Part shown: positions 21,812-34,059 of the stretch, piece by piece | Numbering within the stretch: position 1 is the stretch's first letter | How the letters are laid out: the number at the start of each line of letters is the position of its first letter | Assembly: GCA_021464415.1 (NCBI GenBank) | Contig: CM038467.1 | Span: 46,251,715 to 46,315,714, forward strand | DNA length: 64,000 nucleotides | Direction: 5' to 3' | From: Lonicera japonica | Taxonomy: Eukaryota > Streptophyta > Magnoliopsida > Dipsacales > Caprifoliaceae | The notes under the pieces: generated by a model | What the model saw: the letters and a program-made list of their open reading frames with translations, nothing else | What the model was told of the DNA's origin: nothing | Databases searched by the model: none | Made by a program: the position numbers and the translations under genes

Positions 21812-23038
21812 TTACTGATAGTATTTCTTCAATCGGTCAAGGTTGAATGGCAAGTTTAACTGTTGGCCATCAATGTCGGTAAGAAGCGCGGCACCCCCAG
21901 AGAGGATTTTGGTAACAATGTAAGGGCCTGTCCACTTTGGTGAGAATTTTCCTCGTGGGTCTCGAGCTGGTTCATGAATTTCTTTGAGTACTAAATCTCC
22001 AACTACGATGTTTCTGTCTCGGATCTTTTTATTAAAGGCTTTAGCAACACGTTTTTGATACCCTTGATGTTGATATGAAGCCCTCAGACGGTTTTCATCA
22101 ATCATTGCCAATTCCTCATACCGCACCTTTATCCAATCACTTTTAGTGATTTGATTTTCCAAGACAACCCGTAAAGAGGGTATTTCCATTTCCACTGGTA
22201 AGATTGCTTCCATTCCATATGTAAGGGAGAAAGGTGTTGATCCCGTAGAAACCCTCTCAGTAGTTCGATATCCCCAAAGTGCATATGGGAGCTTTTCGGG
22301 CCAATCTCTACGGGATCTGATCATCTTACTAATGTTGTTCTTTAAATTCTTATTAGCAGCCTCAACGGCTCCATTAGTTTGTGGGCGATACGGAGAAGAT
22401 TTGTGGCGTTTGATGCCATATTCTTCCATGATTTTGTTGGTTTCACCCTCAAAATGCGTCCCATTATCGGATATGATCTCATGTGGCACCCCGTATCGGC
22501 ATATAATGTTGTGACGGATGAATCGAGCTACTTTCCGGGCATTCAAATCTTTGTAAGACTCAGCTTCAACCCACTTGGTGAAATAATCAATGGCCACCAG
22601 AACATATTCATGCCCTTTGCTTCCTTTTGGCAAGATTTTACCAATTATGTCGACACCCCAGATGGAAAATGGCCAGGGAGATGTCATAGGATATAACTCT
22701 TTTGGTGGGAGTTTCTGTGCCTTGGCGTATATTTGGCATTGGTAACACCCTTTGACGGAGTCAAAACAATCTTTTTGCATCGTTAACCAGTAGTGCCCTT
22801 GCCGCACTATTTTATGTGCCAATGTATGACCACTCATATGTGGACCACATTCTCCACTATGAATTTGTTCCATCATTGCTCGAGCTTTTTCTTCGTCAAG
22901 ACATTGAAGGTGTATGCCATCATCATTTCTTCGGTATAATTTTCCCGCACAGATGATAAACCGGGATGCGAGTCGGCAAAGTGTAACCTGTGTGGTTTTA
23001 TCGATATTTGGCGGGTATTCATCATGCTTGAGCAATTG
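21812..23038 (-). pseudogene. Tat integrase
   Basis: The integrase joins the cDNA to host DNA. The open stretch after the stop at 23039 encodes about 408 residues. The zinc-binding region has H59, H66/H70, C97 and C100 (HSGECGPHMSGH ... GCYQCQ). The catalytic triad is intact: D129 in WGVDIIG, D190 in ISDNGTHFEG and E225 in GAVEAANKN. A GPY-like C-terminal part (RDPRGKFSPKWTGPYIV) follows. It is in the same frame as the reverse transcriptase and separated from it only by TAG at 23039-23041, so it was once part of one polyprotein. Apart from that stop it is open to its end. Confidence 0.88.
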
Positions 23039-25002
23039 CTAGATATCATAATACCAAACGTTCTTATCAATCTCATTTCCACTTTCAACATCGAGTGATA
23101 GGCAGAATACCGGATTTATCCATTTCTGAATCTGAATCTGAATTTCTTCTCTTTCCCCCGGAATTTCAATCATCGAGGCCAGAGTAGATAAGGCATCAGC
23201 AAAGTTGTTCTGTGTTCTCGGGATACAGAAGAATTCAATACAGTCAAATTGTTCAGAAGTTTCTTCAAGTTGGGCTAAAAAGGGCATTAGTTTTTCCTCT
23301 TTGATCTTCCACTTTTTCAAAATCTGATGAATAGTGAGAGCGGAGTCTCCATACACTTGAATTTTGCGAACCCCTTTCTGCAAAGCAATTTCTAACCTAA
23401 CAATGCAAGCTTCATATTCCGCGATATTATTGGTACAAGGAAATTCCAGGCGAAAACACGTAGGGGCATGGGTTTGATCTGGAGAAATTAACAGGATCCC
23501 GATTCCATTCCCATTTCGATTGCAAGCCCCGTCAAAATACATTTTCCATTCATCATCTTTCGTAATTTCCATGATACCTTCATCAGGAAATCCAAAGTCC
23601 TGTAAGTCAGTATCAATAATAGGATTACCTGCTAAGTGGTCTGCTATGATTTGCCCTTTGACAGCCTTTTGAGTTACATAAGAAATGTCGAACTCTGAAA
23701 GTAGAAACACCCATTTAGCCATTCGATTAGTCAGCACTGGCTTTTCGAACAAGTATCGCAGAGGATCCAGGCGAGAAATTAAGATCACGGAAAAGACCAA
23801 CATATAATGTCGCAACTTCTGGGTGGCCCAAACCAACGAGGCACATGATTTCTCTAAAGTTGTATAGTTTTGTTCCCCTGGAGAAAACTTTTTGCTGAGG
23901 TAGTATATCGCTTGTTCAGTTCTTGTTTTCAACAAATGTTGTGCTAACATTGCCCCAACTGATGAGTCGTTGACTGACATGTATAGTATCAATGGAGTGC
24001 CTACTTGGGGAGGCGCCAAGACTGGCGGTTTGGCCAAGTATTGTTTAATCTTAACAAATGCTTCTTGGCATTGCTCGTTCCATTGTCCATCCGAGCTCTT
24101 TTGGAGTAGCTTAAAAATTGGTTCACATGTTCGAGTCAACTGTGAAATGAATCTGCTGATGAACTGTAGTCTCCCGAGGAAGCCCCGTATTTCCTTTTCG
24201 GTTTTAGGGACTGGCATTTCTTGAGTAGCTTTAACCTTTGCTGGATCCACCTCGATTCCCTTTCTGCTGACTATATACCCCAGCATCTTACCTTTGGTAA
24301 CCCCGAATACACATTTCTGAGGATTCAAACGCATTTGAAATTGTATAAGCCGTTCAAAGAAGACCCGAAGAGTTTCCACATGACTTGTCTGATCTAATGA
24401 TTTGATGATCATGTCGTCGACATACACTTCGACTTCCTTATGAATCATATCATGAAATAGGGTAGTTGCTGCTCGCTGATACGTAGCTCTGACATTTTTC
24501 AACACGAATGGCATGACAGTGTAACAATAAGTACCCAATGGAGTGATAAAGGCCGTATTTTCCTGATGATCAGGATGCATTTTGATTTGATTATATCCGG
24601 CAAACCCATCGACAAATGATTTTAAAGCATGATTTGCAGTGTTGTCGACAATGAGATCAATGTTTGGTAGTGGAAAATCATCTTTTAGACATGCAGCATT
24701 TAAATTGCGATAATCAACACAAACCCGTACTTTGCCATTGGCTTTTGGTACCAGCACTATGTTGGCCAACCAAGTAGGGTATTCAACGACCCGTATGAAT
24801 CCGACATCCAATTGTTTTGTGACTTCTTGTTTTACCTTGAGCGACCATTCAGCTATTAGTTTTCTTAACTTTTGCTTGACAGGTTTACATTCAGGTTTAG
24901 TGTGTATTTCATGCATCACATTGTTGGCGTCTAAACCCGGCATATCAGCGTATGACCAAGCGAAAACATTAACAAACTATTTCAACAAATTTTCTAAGTC
25001 TG
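23039..25002 (-). pseudogene. Tat reverse transcriptase with two RNase H domains
   Basis: The main open frame is 24943-23039 (634 residues). The polymerase core has FVDGFAGYNQI (about residue 110) and YVDDMIIKS (about 174-182) with both catalytic aspartates. A Ty3-type RNase H follows (SVNDSSVGAMLAQ), and from about residue 465 a second RNase H (WKMYFDGACNRNGNGIGI ... NIAEYEACI). The extra RNase H is the known mark of the Tat lineage. Upstream, the frame reads back to a TAG at 24977-24979 and to a frameshift in a run of seven T at 25043-25049 (plus strand). It ends at TAG 23039-23041. The product would copy the RNA genome in the particle. Confidence 0.9.
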
Positions 25003-25550
25003 TTTTTTCATCATGGCTTAACTTGGCCCCAATTTGTTTCTCTTTTTTTGTCATCAGTTGTTCCCAAATTTATTGTGACCGTGTCCCCTTCAATAGGTTG
25101 TATTCTTTGTTCATCATTCAAATTTTCGTTCATAACTTCAACATCACAAGAATTAAAGTAAGGGGAAAGATTGCCAATTTTATTGATAGAAACATCATTT
25201 GGCATATATAGCATACATTCTAAATTTTGTACATTTCTATCAACATTCTTCTCTCTCTTTTTCCTCTTTTCTTCTTCAACAGGACGTATGAGTTGTACAG
25301 GGTCCTTGAGATAGTCTTCTTCCTCAATTGCCATAACCTCAAACATGTCACCCAACATATCTTCATCTTCCAGTGGCTCGGCAGGTGGCTTGGTTATTTT
25401 CAGCTTTGATGAGAAGGTATGACTAAAACCTTCGTTCACATACAAGTCTTCTTCAAAGAAGATTTCTAATCCCAGCTGGCGCTTTCCCTCTTCATTTACC
25501 CATGGTTCTTGAAATCTGCAGTAAGGGAAGTCTTCACCCTCTTTCACTAA
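25003..25550 (-). pseudogene. Tat polyprotein segment between protease and polymerase
   Basis: An acidic, low-complexity stretch (EEEDYLKDPVQLIRPVEEEKRKKREK) links protease and reverse transcriptase. It is in the protease frame, cut off upstream by TAG 25551-25553 and downstream by a one-base homopolymer change at 25043-25049, after which the polymerase frame takes over. No catalytic motif is seen. It most likely served as a spacer. Confidence 0.65.
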
Positions 25551-26468
25551 CTACCCATTTAACGATCTGTCAGTGAATACGGCACTTTTTATGCGGTCAT
25601 CATCCCCCGTATATCCCAACCCAGTAAGAGGACTCGGTTGTTGGTATGGTTCAATCATTTGTGCAATGCCGGCTTTGTATTTTCCCAAGCCAATTCCCGG
25701 TAAGAATTTCATTTTTCTCATCATCTGTACCACTTGCGCCTTCATGGTAGCCATGTCATCGGGGGGTAGATAATTCACAGTTTGGGTGGTGAGAGTTTGT
25801 ACTTTCGGCTCATACGAAAATCCCCCGAGTTGGACATCTTGGCTTCCGATTCCCAATACAGGCGAATTTTTTGGCATTATTGCCCTTTCAGGATCTCCTT
25901 TAACAATAATGATGTCGCCGTTGAAAGGTATTTTCATTTTTTGATAAACTGAAGAAGGGAGTGCCCCAACCTCATGTAGCCAAACTCGTCCCAATAACAA
26001 GTTGAAGCTTGATGGAATGTCAATGACTTGGAACTCAGTGGTAAACGTGGCCGGCCCTATTTGCATACTCAGCATGACGGAACCCAGTACCTCTCGCTTG
26101 GTATTGTCGTATGCCCTAACCGTGACTGGCGATTCTTCCAATGTAGTTAAGTTGATACCCAAACGAACAGTAGTTTTCATAGGACACACATTAATCATAG
26201 AACCGTTATCCACAAGAACGTAAGGTATAGACATCCCACAGGCCACGACGGTGATGTGTAGGGCTTGATTATGATCCCAACCGAGCGGTGATAGATCTTC
26301 ATCAGAAAACCCAAGTACTTGCTTTTGTACCTCCATTGAAGCGATCATTGCTGTTAACTCATTCGGGGTGGATTCCAGAGGAACAACTGATTCGTCTAAC
26401 ATTTTCATTAGGGCCATCCGATGTGGTTTAGACACTACTAAGAGTCCCCAAATTGAGATTTGGGCTTA
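25551..26468 (-). pseudogene. Tat aspartic protease with G-patch-like motif
   Basis: The retropepsin active site reads VLVDNGSMINV (residues 73-83 of the frame from 26435), with the Asp kept in the DNG form usual for this lineage. The flap/strand block LLLGRVWLHEVGALPS follows. Near the end (about 25650-25730) the motif MKFLPGIGLGKYKAGI resembles a G-patch (glycine-rich nucleic-acid-binding motif, also known next to some retroviral proteases). The protease would cut the polyprotein. The frame is continuous with gag, from which it is separated by TAG 26481-26483 and TAA 26466-26468, and it ends at TAG 25551-25553. The stops fall in otherwise conserved sequence. Confidence 0.85.
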
Positions 26469-26480
26469 CGTTTTCTTTAA

Positions 26481-28997
26481 CTATTCAACAACACGCCCTT
26501 CTTCCGGATCTTTTGTCGGTTCCTTGGGAGCAGCGGCATCAGTAGATTGTTTGGCACTCGGCGGTTGGTAAACTCTCTCAGAACGGGTCAACTGTTGGAC
26601 CCACGTTGCAACTGGATCATTTGCTTTTTCAGTTATCTCAACGGGAGTTGGAGGTGACTTTTCCTCAGTCTGCGAAACTTTATTCCAATCAAAGGCGATC
26701 ATATTTATTTGTGAGGAATGTACACTTTGATGGATATCTCTTTTTACTACTTTTCCTCGATTATATCCGAGCCCTTGTCGCCTCGGATTGCCTCCAAGTC
26801 GTGAAAAGTGGGTGATCCCTTGATTCTGTTTGCTAAGCCCAAGACCGGGTATAAACTTCATTTGTTCCATCCAGCCCCTAACCTTTGGGCTAAATATCTC
26901 TTGTGACCGCGTGGTTCGAGTTTCATCAACACATAGTCCCAATAAGGTTTCATCTTCGGTATCTTCGGCGATTTTCTGGGACTTTGGGGGAATGTATTCG
27001 GTGACTGTGTGTGAAGGCTTTAAACAGCCAAATTTCAACACTTCAACATTGTCTGTATTCACGGCAGGTTTAATCAGGAATACAGGATCTGGTAAGTCTA
27101 AATCCTCCTCGATAACGTTGATTCGGTGATTAGGAAGGGGATTCCTGGCAACATTCGAGGCTGACGGATCTGGGATTCTCTTGCTATCGATCAGGTTTTG
27201 GATAGCATGCCGTAGAGCCATACAACTATCAGTAGTTTGCCCAAACCCTTGGTGATATTCGCACCGCTCATTCATGTTCCAATGAGGCGGTATCTGTTGC
27301 GGTAGAGGTCTCGGATTCATGGGATAAATAATCCCAGCTTCTTTTAGTTGCTCAAAAACTTTTCCCAATGGTCCCGGTAGTTGTGAAAAATGTCGATCCC
27401 GTGAGCGGTTCTGATTAAATGTCCAGGGGTTGTTATTATTGTTGTTACGATACCCCGGTGTAGGATAATCCCCAATATTTTTCACAGAGCTTTGACTATA
27501 AGGGTTGTTGGAGTATCCTCTACCATATGACCCATAAGACGTTACTTGATTGACAGCGGATGTAGAAGTCTTTTTGTATTGAGAGGCAGACTTCTTGATT
27601 TCAGCCTGTTTGGCCAGGTCTTCCTCGATTTCGTTACCCACGTGGAGTAGAGCCTTGAACCTGCTAAAGAACTGATGACCCATTTGAGCCTGAATTTCGG
27701 GTTTCAAATTTTCCACTATCATTCCCAATTGTTCTTCTTCATCTAGGCGCTCCACCATTTGGGCTGCCAATTCTCTCCACCTCGTAACGAATTCGCTAAT
27801 GCTTTCTTTCTCTTTTTGTTTAGCCATCTCCAAATGTTTTGTTGTGACTTTAAGCTCTTCATTAGTTTTGTATTGCGCCACAAACTCTTGGACGATGGCT
27901 GACCATGATCTAACCCGATGTTTTTCGAGGTTCAAAAACCAACTCTGGGCTGGTCCAGCTAGCGTAAGATGAAAAGAATTAGCCAATTCTGCTTCCCCAA
28001 CATCATAAATTCAAATGGAGCGGACATATGATTTCAGGTGGAGTTCCGGCGGTGTAGTTCCTGTAAACTTTGGAATCGAAGGCATCTTAAATCCTATAGG
28101 ATAATGAGCCTCAGGGTACAAATTGTAGCTCTGTAACTGGGTCAAATCATTTGAACTTTCGGCGACCTTCTGGGTAAGGGCTTTTAGTTGTTCCTTAAGC
28201 TCAGATAAGTCTTTGTCCCCCCGGTAACCTTCCATTGGTGAGGGTCCCTCCCCTTAGATATTCATGGGCCTCCTTATTGGTTCATAATATGGATCGTGAT
28301 AAGGTTCGTGGACCGGTTGCATTTGTGGAGGGGCTTGATTGGTAAGATCTTGGTGTAACCAATTGCCAACTGGATCATGCATATGTTTGGGTTGGTTCAA
28401 CTGTTTGAACAGCGGTGGTGCTTCTGTATGAACTGAGAGTGGCGGTGGTGGTGGAGGAATAATCGGAGTTTCCCTCGGTGGTTCTGCCAGGCGGCCTTTA
28501 GCCAACTCGTCCAACTTAGCACGAGTGTTTTTATTGTCACTTAGCAACAAGGCCATGCTTTGGTTCAGGTTCATTAACATCTGATACATGTCCTCAGGGT
28601 TTGGCAACGGAGTGTTCATGTTTCCGCTTGTACTAGGTAAGTTTGGATCGGCATTGAGAGATGGGGTGTGATGCAGTGGCTGACCCCCAGCGGTATTGTT
28701 CTGTGGCATTCCCGGGTTTGGGTAACACAGACCGGGCGGCGGATTCGCTGAATTGTTGTATTGGTTGTTCCCATTTCGGTTCGGAGTATTCTGATCCATG
28801 TTGTCAGCTGAGTCTGGTCTGATGATTCTCCCGGTGCTATCTCTTCCGGCCCACGCGGAGGCCAGGGTGGATGTCTGATGCCAAAAAAAAGAATAAATTC
28901 GATAGCGCACATTCCCCCCGGAAAACAACAACAATATATCATTTAGAACTTGCCGGACTTTATCCAGAAATACATCGATCGGGACGAAAATAAACAC
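26481..28997 (-). pseudogene. Tat gag
   Basis: The capsid-type polyprotein runs in one frame in three open pieces: 28997-28254 (Pro/Asn-rich N-terminus), 28235-28011 (FKMPSIPKFTGTTPPELHL, the start of the gag core) and 27986-26481. The third has the retrotransposon gag core (SFHLTLAGPAQSWFLNLE, ESISEFVTRWRELAAQM), a zinc-knuckle-like CEYHQGFGQTTDSC and a G-patch-like MKFIPGLGLSKQNQGI near 26813-26872. Stops are TAA 28254-28256, TGA 28011-28013 and TAG 26481-26483. It would form the virus-like particle. All pieces are in register, so only point changes separate this copy from an open gag. Confidence 0.85.
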
Positions 28998-29921
28998 ACA
29001 AAAGATTTTCTTTATGTGAGATCAAAAACAGACCGACGGCAACAACTTGAGAGCCCCGTATAGAGACAGGGTAGGAAAAGAATTCCATGGGTTCCCTGAT
29101 CGTCTATAGTTTTGAAAAACCATTTCAAAAAAAAGAGAGCTTTTTAGAAAAATCATTTGAAAATCACGGGAGGTTCTCTCTTCATGAGTTGCTTTATTCA
29201 TGGAATCAGCATCAGGAAAATTACGAGGATTCAGTCTTCGTGAATTTTTACGGACAAAGGTTGGACAGCCTATGGCCGTACCTGTCTGGACCGTCATAGT
29301 ATAAATGGCAGGGGCTTAGCTGGTTTAGATTCTCACGACTGTCGGTCATTAAAATGATGCTAAAAATCTTTGTGTTCTAGGCTGACTCCCCTATATGCAA
29401 GCGTGGTTGAATAGGGTAAGGCTTAAGGCTCCCTCCTATTTGGCAGGTCTTACGATATACCTCAAGAGCGTAGGTACGTGTAAGGACCTTTTGATATACA
29501 TCCCGGGTACGTGAGTGTTCTTGTCACTCGATATACCTCGGTAAGTACTTGGCCAAGGAGAGTGGTCCCAGGCGCTTTTGGCTAGTGCAGACTCGCAAGT
29601 ATGCGGCCTAGTCAAGACTCTGGTCCCGAGGTCGATAGGGTAAAATTCACACTTGTGAAAATGCATGATAAGACATGAGTGTGTGCAAAATAACAATCTG
29701 GCGGTTCATTATTGATCAATGCTTTAGGATTTGTTACAGTATTTTACACAATTTCAATTTATGAAAAAGATTTTCCTCATATAATTAGAAAATAAAGGCA
29801 TCAACGTATCCCCCTAGATCGCTTCTATGTTATCCTAGGACTAAGGCTTGCAATCCTATATCTAATAAATAATAGGAATTGAACATATGATCCATTATAT
29901 AAGAGCTTAGTTCTCGACGAT
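28998..29921 (-). other. Tat 5' leader
   Basis: This is the untranslated leader between the primer-binding site and gag. No gene is supported; frames at 29022-29297 and 29436-29696 lack motifs. Confidence 0.55.
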
Positions 29922-29939
29922 CCCTAGCAGAGTTGCCAC
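29922..29939 (-). promoter_or_regulatory. Primer-binding site of the Tat element
   Basis: On the minus strand the LTR end TTCTCAC is followed at once by TGTGGCAACTCTGCTAGGGA. This TGGCRACTCTGCTGGGGA-type sequence is the kind usually assigned to a tRNA-Arg primer in Tat/Ogre elements (from memory). Its position beside the 29940-31306 LTR fixes that LTR as the 5' one. Confidence 0.7.
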
Positions 29940-31306
29940 AGTGAGAATCCAGAACCCCCGACCCAGGTGGTCCGCCGTTCTTGGTTTTCAATAGTTTTAA
30001 GAAACACGTGTGTTTGTGTAGAGTCGCCAGTTTGTTTTACGAGAAAACAAACAAAAGATCGTACAAAGGACAATTCGAAGACGAATTATCGTTCTTACGT
30101 TTAAAACTAGAGATTCATTTAAACATTTACTTTTCTAGGGTTCGGGAACTACATTACGAATTGGGAAGGTGTTAGGCACCCAATTCGCCCTTTCGGTCTC
30201 TTAATGGATCATGTATTTAATTCCTATTTTAGATATCTTGCAAGTAGTTTGGATAGTTTCTATAATAATCCTTTCTGGATAAATTTAGATTAAAACCGTA
30301 GTTTGAAATCAGACTCGAGCTTTGCGAGTGCCTACGTATTCATTCGTAGAATGAAATCAGAGTCTCGTAGTTCCACTTGTTTGGATAATGTTTTTGTATT
30401 TTTATTTTGTTTTGAAAACGTGTCAAAACGGATTTTAGATTTCTTGTAAAATTTAGAAAGGATTTATTTTGAAAACAATGAACTTCTTTGCAAGTTATCT
30501 AATTTTCTATATTAAAACGAATATTTAAATGCAGTATTGAAATCAGAAAAGTTGTAGAAGAATATATCTCATGCGCTTGCAAAATAGAACAGAACCTTGC
30601 CTTGATTTTCCTTCCTTGCCTCCTTCTCTCTCTAACACTTTCTCTCTCCAAAACTTTCTCTCACTAACTTTCTCTCTCTAGAAATTCCCTAAAAGAAAGA
30701 CCTCTCTAATAATTTTGACAGCACTTTCACTTTCTAATAACACTATTCCGTGTTGATGCCCTCAAATGGGATCCTAAGGGTCCTATTTATAGTATAAATT
30801 CCGCCAAAAACGCTCTAAAGGAGGCCAACCGCAGGGGGTAGCCGCAGGGCGTGCGGCTAGGGCGTGTGGTTGGGGCGTGCGGTTAGGACATGCGGCTAGA
30901 GCGTGCGGTTGGGGCGTGCGGCTAGGGCATGCGGCTAGAGCGTGCGGTTGGGGCGTGCGGCTAGGGCATGCGGTTGGGGCGTGCGGTTGGTGCGTGCGGC
31001 TAGGGCATGCGGCTGGGTGCCAACCGTACGGTTGGGGGCTGCGGCTGGCTCACAAAACTGTACAGTAACACTCGGAAAAAACCCAATTTTCTAATGGGGC
31101 GCTGCCCCGCACCCCGCGACCTGTAAGTCGAACCCCGTCCTTGTAAGCGAAGAGGCAACAAAGGTTATGTCAGACTCCCAATGCGGCCGAAAATGGAGTC
31201 TTTCCTAACGATCTTCTATATGTATGATGACTCAACACTTTGATGCAAGATGCTTGTTTTAAGAAAACCATTGTTCGCACGAGAGTCGTGGATTGGGGTG
31301 TTCACA
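29940..31306 (-). repeat. 5' LTR of the large Tat element
   Basis: A 1367 bp LTR ending (minus) in GGATTCTCAC and starting TGTGAACACCCC at 31306. It has a 14-bp minisatellite of the form GCGTGCGGCTAGGG and GCGTGCGGTTGGGG at about 30830-31010, a perfect palindrome at 31020-31035, and a TATA box (minus) at 30784-30791 just downstream of the repeats. Splitting of the TG at position 29940 (T to A) is the only change at its inner edge. It adjoins the target copy GAGGT at 31307. Confidence 0.9.
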
Positions 31307-31311
31307 GAGGT

Positions 31312-32050
31312 CGGCAAGAGTCCAACTAAAAGCTTTTTTGTATTTACCAAGCAAATTAATCAACTTTACCTCTTGGCCCTCCGAGAGATCGGACGAGATG
31401 ATAACGGGAAAAGTATCTAAAGCTCCCAAAAAGGCATACTTCAAATTGCTAGGCAATAGCTTGAGATCCATTTTTCCTTCAAGCTTTTTGGTGGGAGATT
31501 GTTTGTTTTCTTCGTTCTCCGAAAATTCAACTTGTTTGTCACATAAGGAGAACACTTGCATACAATCCTCGGGTTCATCGAAAGTGGTTAGATAACCTTC
31601 CGTTGACCCCGATTCGAAGTTTGCCACAAAGTGGTCTTGGATACATGACTTTATCATGTTCACGTGTTCGTTTTCCTCTTCATCATCATCATCTTTTTTA
31701 TTACTCAAAGAGAACACGTTTAGCTCTAGAGTCATGTTTCCAAAGGCTAACTTCACTATTCCATTCTTGCAATTTATTATAGCATTAGAAGTAGCAAGAA
31801 ATGGTCGCCCATGGATAACCGGAATCTCCTTAGAGGGATTTGACACAGGTTGCATGTTGAGAATGATAAAATCGACCGAGAAATAGAACTTGTCGATTTG
31901 GACAAGTACATCCTCGACTATCCCTCTTGGGATTTTAACGGATCGGTCCGCTAATTGGATTGTAACCCTCGTGGGTTTCAACTCACCCAACCCCAATTGT
32001 TGATAGACCGAATATGGGAGCACATTAACACTTGCTCCCAAATCTAGCAA
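31312..32050 (-). pseudogene. Athila-type aspartic protease
   Basis: The active site is LDLGASVNVLPYSVYQQLGL at the start of the frame, followed by the LADRSVKIPRGIVEDVLVQI strands and PVIHGRPFLATSNAII flap region. It continues into the linker (SWTLADL) that in intact elements leads into reverse transcriptase. At exactly that point, 31307-31311, the Tat element is inserted and the frame continues into its LTR. The domain is open over its whole visible length. It would mature the gag-pol polyprotein of the host element. Confidence 0.85.
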
Positions 32051-33313
32051 TGCGTTCTTTATCCTACAATTTCCTATGACACAAGAAATTGTGGGACAAC
32101 CGGGGTCTTTGAACTTGGGGGCCCTCGTGCCTTACATGATGGAACTCACTTGCTCCGCCATGAAGGCCTTCTTCTTAACATTCAACCTTCGTTTGGTAGT
32201 ACATAAGTCCTTGAGGAACTTAGCATACGAAGGTATTTGCTTGATCGCGTCAAGCAATGGAATGTTGATTTTTACATGCCTAAAAACATCCAAAATCTCG
32301 GTGTTAGATTTGGACAGTTGGTTCAATCTCTCCGGAAATGGGATTTTGATCCTATCTTTGATTTTTTCTAAATCTTCCTTTCCTTTCTTCACTCACAACC
32401 TTCTCAACACTCATAGGCTCAACTATGTCCGCCACCTTGGGGGTTTTAGGAACAATAGTTTTGTCTACCTCCTTCCCACTCCTTAGGATTGTGATAGATT
32501 TGAGTTCTTCTAACTTGGTGCTAGACTCCCCTCCCTCTATGAGTTGAACTTGGCCTCTAGGATTAACTAAACATTGAGAGGGAAATTTTCCCTTCTCTTG
32601 AGTAGCTAGGGTAGTGGTAAGCTTAGAATTTGAGTTTTTAACTCACCCACATCACGATCCGTTTTGTCCACAAATGACCTCAACAAAGCTTCCAAGTTTT
32701 GGTTGGGATTTTGATTCTGAGGTGGAACAAAAGAGTTTTGAGGTTGTTGTTGCCTTTGGTTTTGATGATATTGGTTGTGGTTCTGACCTTGATTTCCTCC
32801 CCAAATGAAATTGGGGTGATTCTTCCATCCCTCATTATACCTTTGAGAATAGGGATCGTGTTGGTTACGGTTTTGGTTGTACTGGTGTAAAGCATTGACT
32901 TGGGCGGGATTTTTGAGAATTTCCCGGAAAGCGGGAATGGTAGGGCAATCCTCGGTAGTGTGTCCTAAATTTTCACAAATGACACACAACTGGGTCGAGG
33001 ATACTACATTGACCTCCTTAAGATTACTTGCTTCCATTGCCTCTACTTTCTTAGACAATTGGAATAACCTCGCACCCATGTCATCCTCATTGGACACTTG
33101 GGACAACCCACCCCTTCCTTGAGTTTTGGCTTTGGGTTCCTCGGTATAGGTGTTCCAATTTTAGGCACCTTCCGCTAACTCGTCAAAATATAGCAAAGCC
33201 TCATCGGGATTCTTACTCAAGAATTGACCATTGCACATGGTCTCAACGAAAGTACGCATTTCAGGAGTAAGGGATTCATAAAAAAAACTAACAAGGCTCC
33301 ACGTTTTGTGACC
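32051..33313 (-). pseudogene. Athila-type gag
   Basis: Pieces in order (minus): EMRTFVETMCNGQFLSKNPDEA (33161-33260), a zinc knuckle CVICENLGHTTEDC (CX2CX4HX4C, about 32970-33000), a Gln/Asn-rich stretch (32680-32900), and the conserved C-terminal block INIPLLDAIKQIPSYAKFLK (about 32200-32270). A TAA near 33160, where the family has a glutamine, and other stops split it. The frame is cut at 33314 by the CACTA element and resumes beyond it at 39250. Confidence 0.8.
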
Positions 33314-34059
33314 ATGCACTACAAAAATGAAGACCTTTAGTGACGCATCAACGCGCCGGCAAAAGTATGAAAAATGCGTCGACAAAGGTTGATTAACCTT
33401 TGGCGACGCGTTTTCGCGCCGGCAAAGAGCGTCCGCAAAAGTCCGCCTGTAAAAGTAAAATACTGACTTTTGCCGACGCATTGAAAGTGTAAGACATCGT
33501 GGCGCGAAAATGCGCCGAGAAAAAGTAGCGCGCCATTGAAAGTGTAAGACATCGTGTCTTAAAAGAATATTTTTTATGACGCATTTGAACCTTTAATGGC
33601 GCGTTTAACGCGCCGGTAAAGATACCTTTTGGTGACGTGTTAGACCCGCGCCAGGAAAAACTAGTTTTGCTGGCGCATTAGACGCGCCGGTAAAGATCAC
33701 TTTTGGTGACGCGTTTCTGACGCGCCGGGAAAGATCACTTTTACTAGCGCGTTGGACGCGCCGGTAAAAGTCAAAATCATAATCAGATAAATGACTTTTG
33801 CCGACGCTTTGTGAAAAAAGCGCCAGCATAAGTAAAAGAATTTTTTATATATGAAAATTAAATATAATACAAATGCGTTGGATAATTTTTTTTTTAATAT
33901 TAACAAAAAATGCTAAGCTGAACAAATATCACAATAATCAAAATGATAGATTGGATAAATTATCAATACCATGGTAACATACATATTGTTATGTCTTAAA
34001 AGTTAATACAAAATAAACAAAACATAGTCAAAAGTAACAAAATCAATATCCTAATTATT

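Larger units (their letters stand above)
12728..31311 (-). mobile_element. 18.6 kb Tat-lineage Ty3/gypsy retrotransposon
   Basis: The element is 12733-31306, with the duplication GAGGT at 12728-12732 and 31307-31311. On the minus strand it runs: 5' LTR 29940-31306, primer-binding site, leader, gag, protease, reverse transcriptase with two RNase H domains, integrase, then two antisense reading frames (plus strand), a tandem-repeat 3' UTR and the 3' LTR at 12733 (itself split by a solo LTR at 14021). The large size, the second RNase H and the antisense extra genes are the known hallmarks of the Tat lineage (Tat/Retand/Ogre group). The two LTRs are near-identical over long runs, for example the AACACGTGT ... 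GGACAATTC block. Coding regions carry seven stops and one frameshift, so the copy is defective but mostly complete. Confidence 0.9.

Noticed and set aside
33337..33906. Several minus-strand frames at the left end of CACTA A
   Set aside because: They translate the subterminal GACGCGTT/CGCGCCGG repeats.
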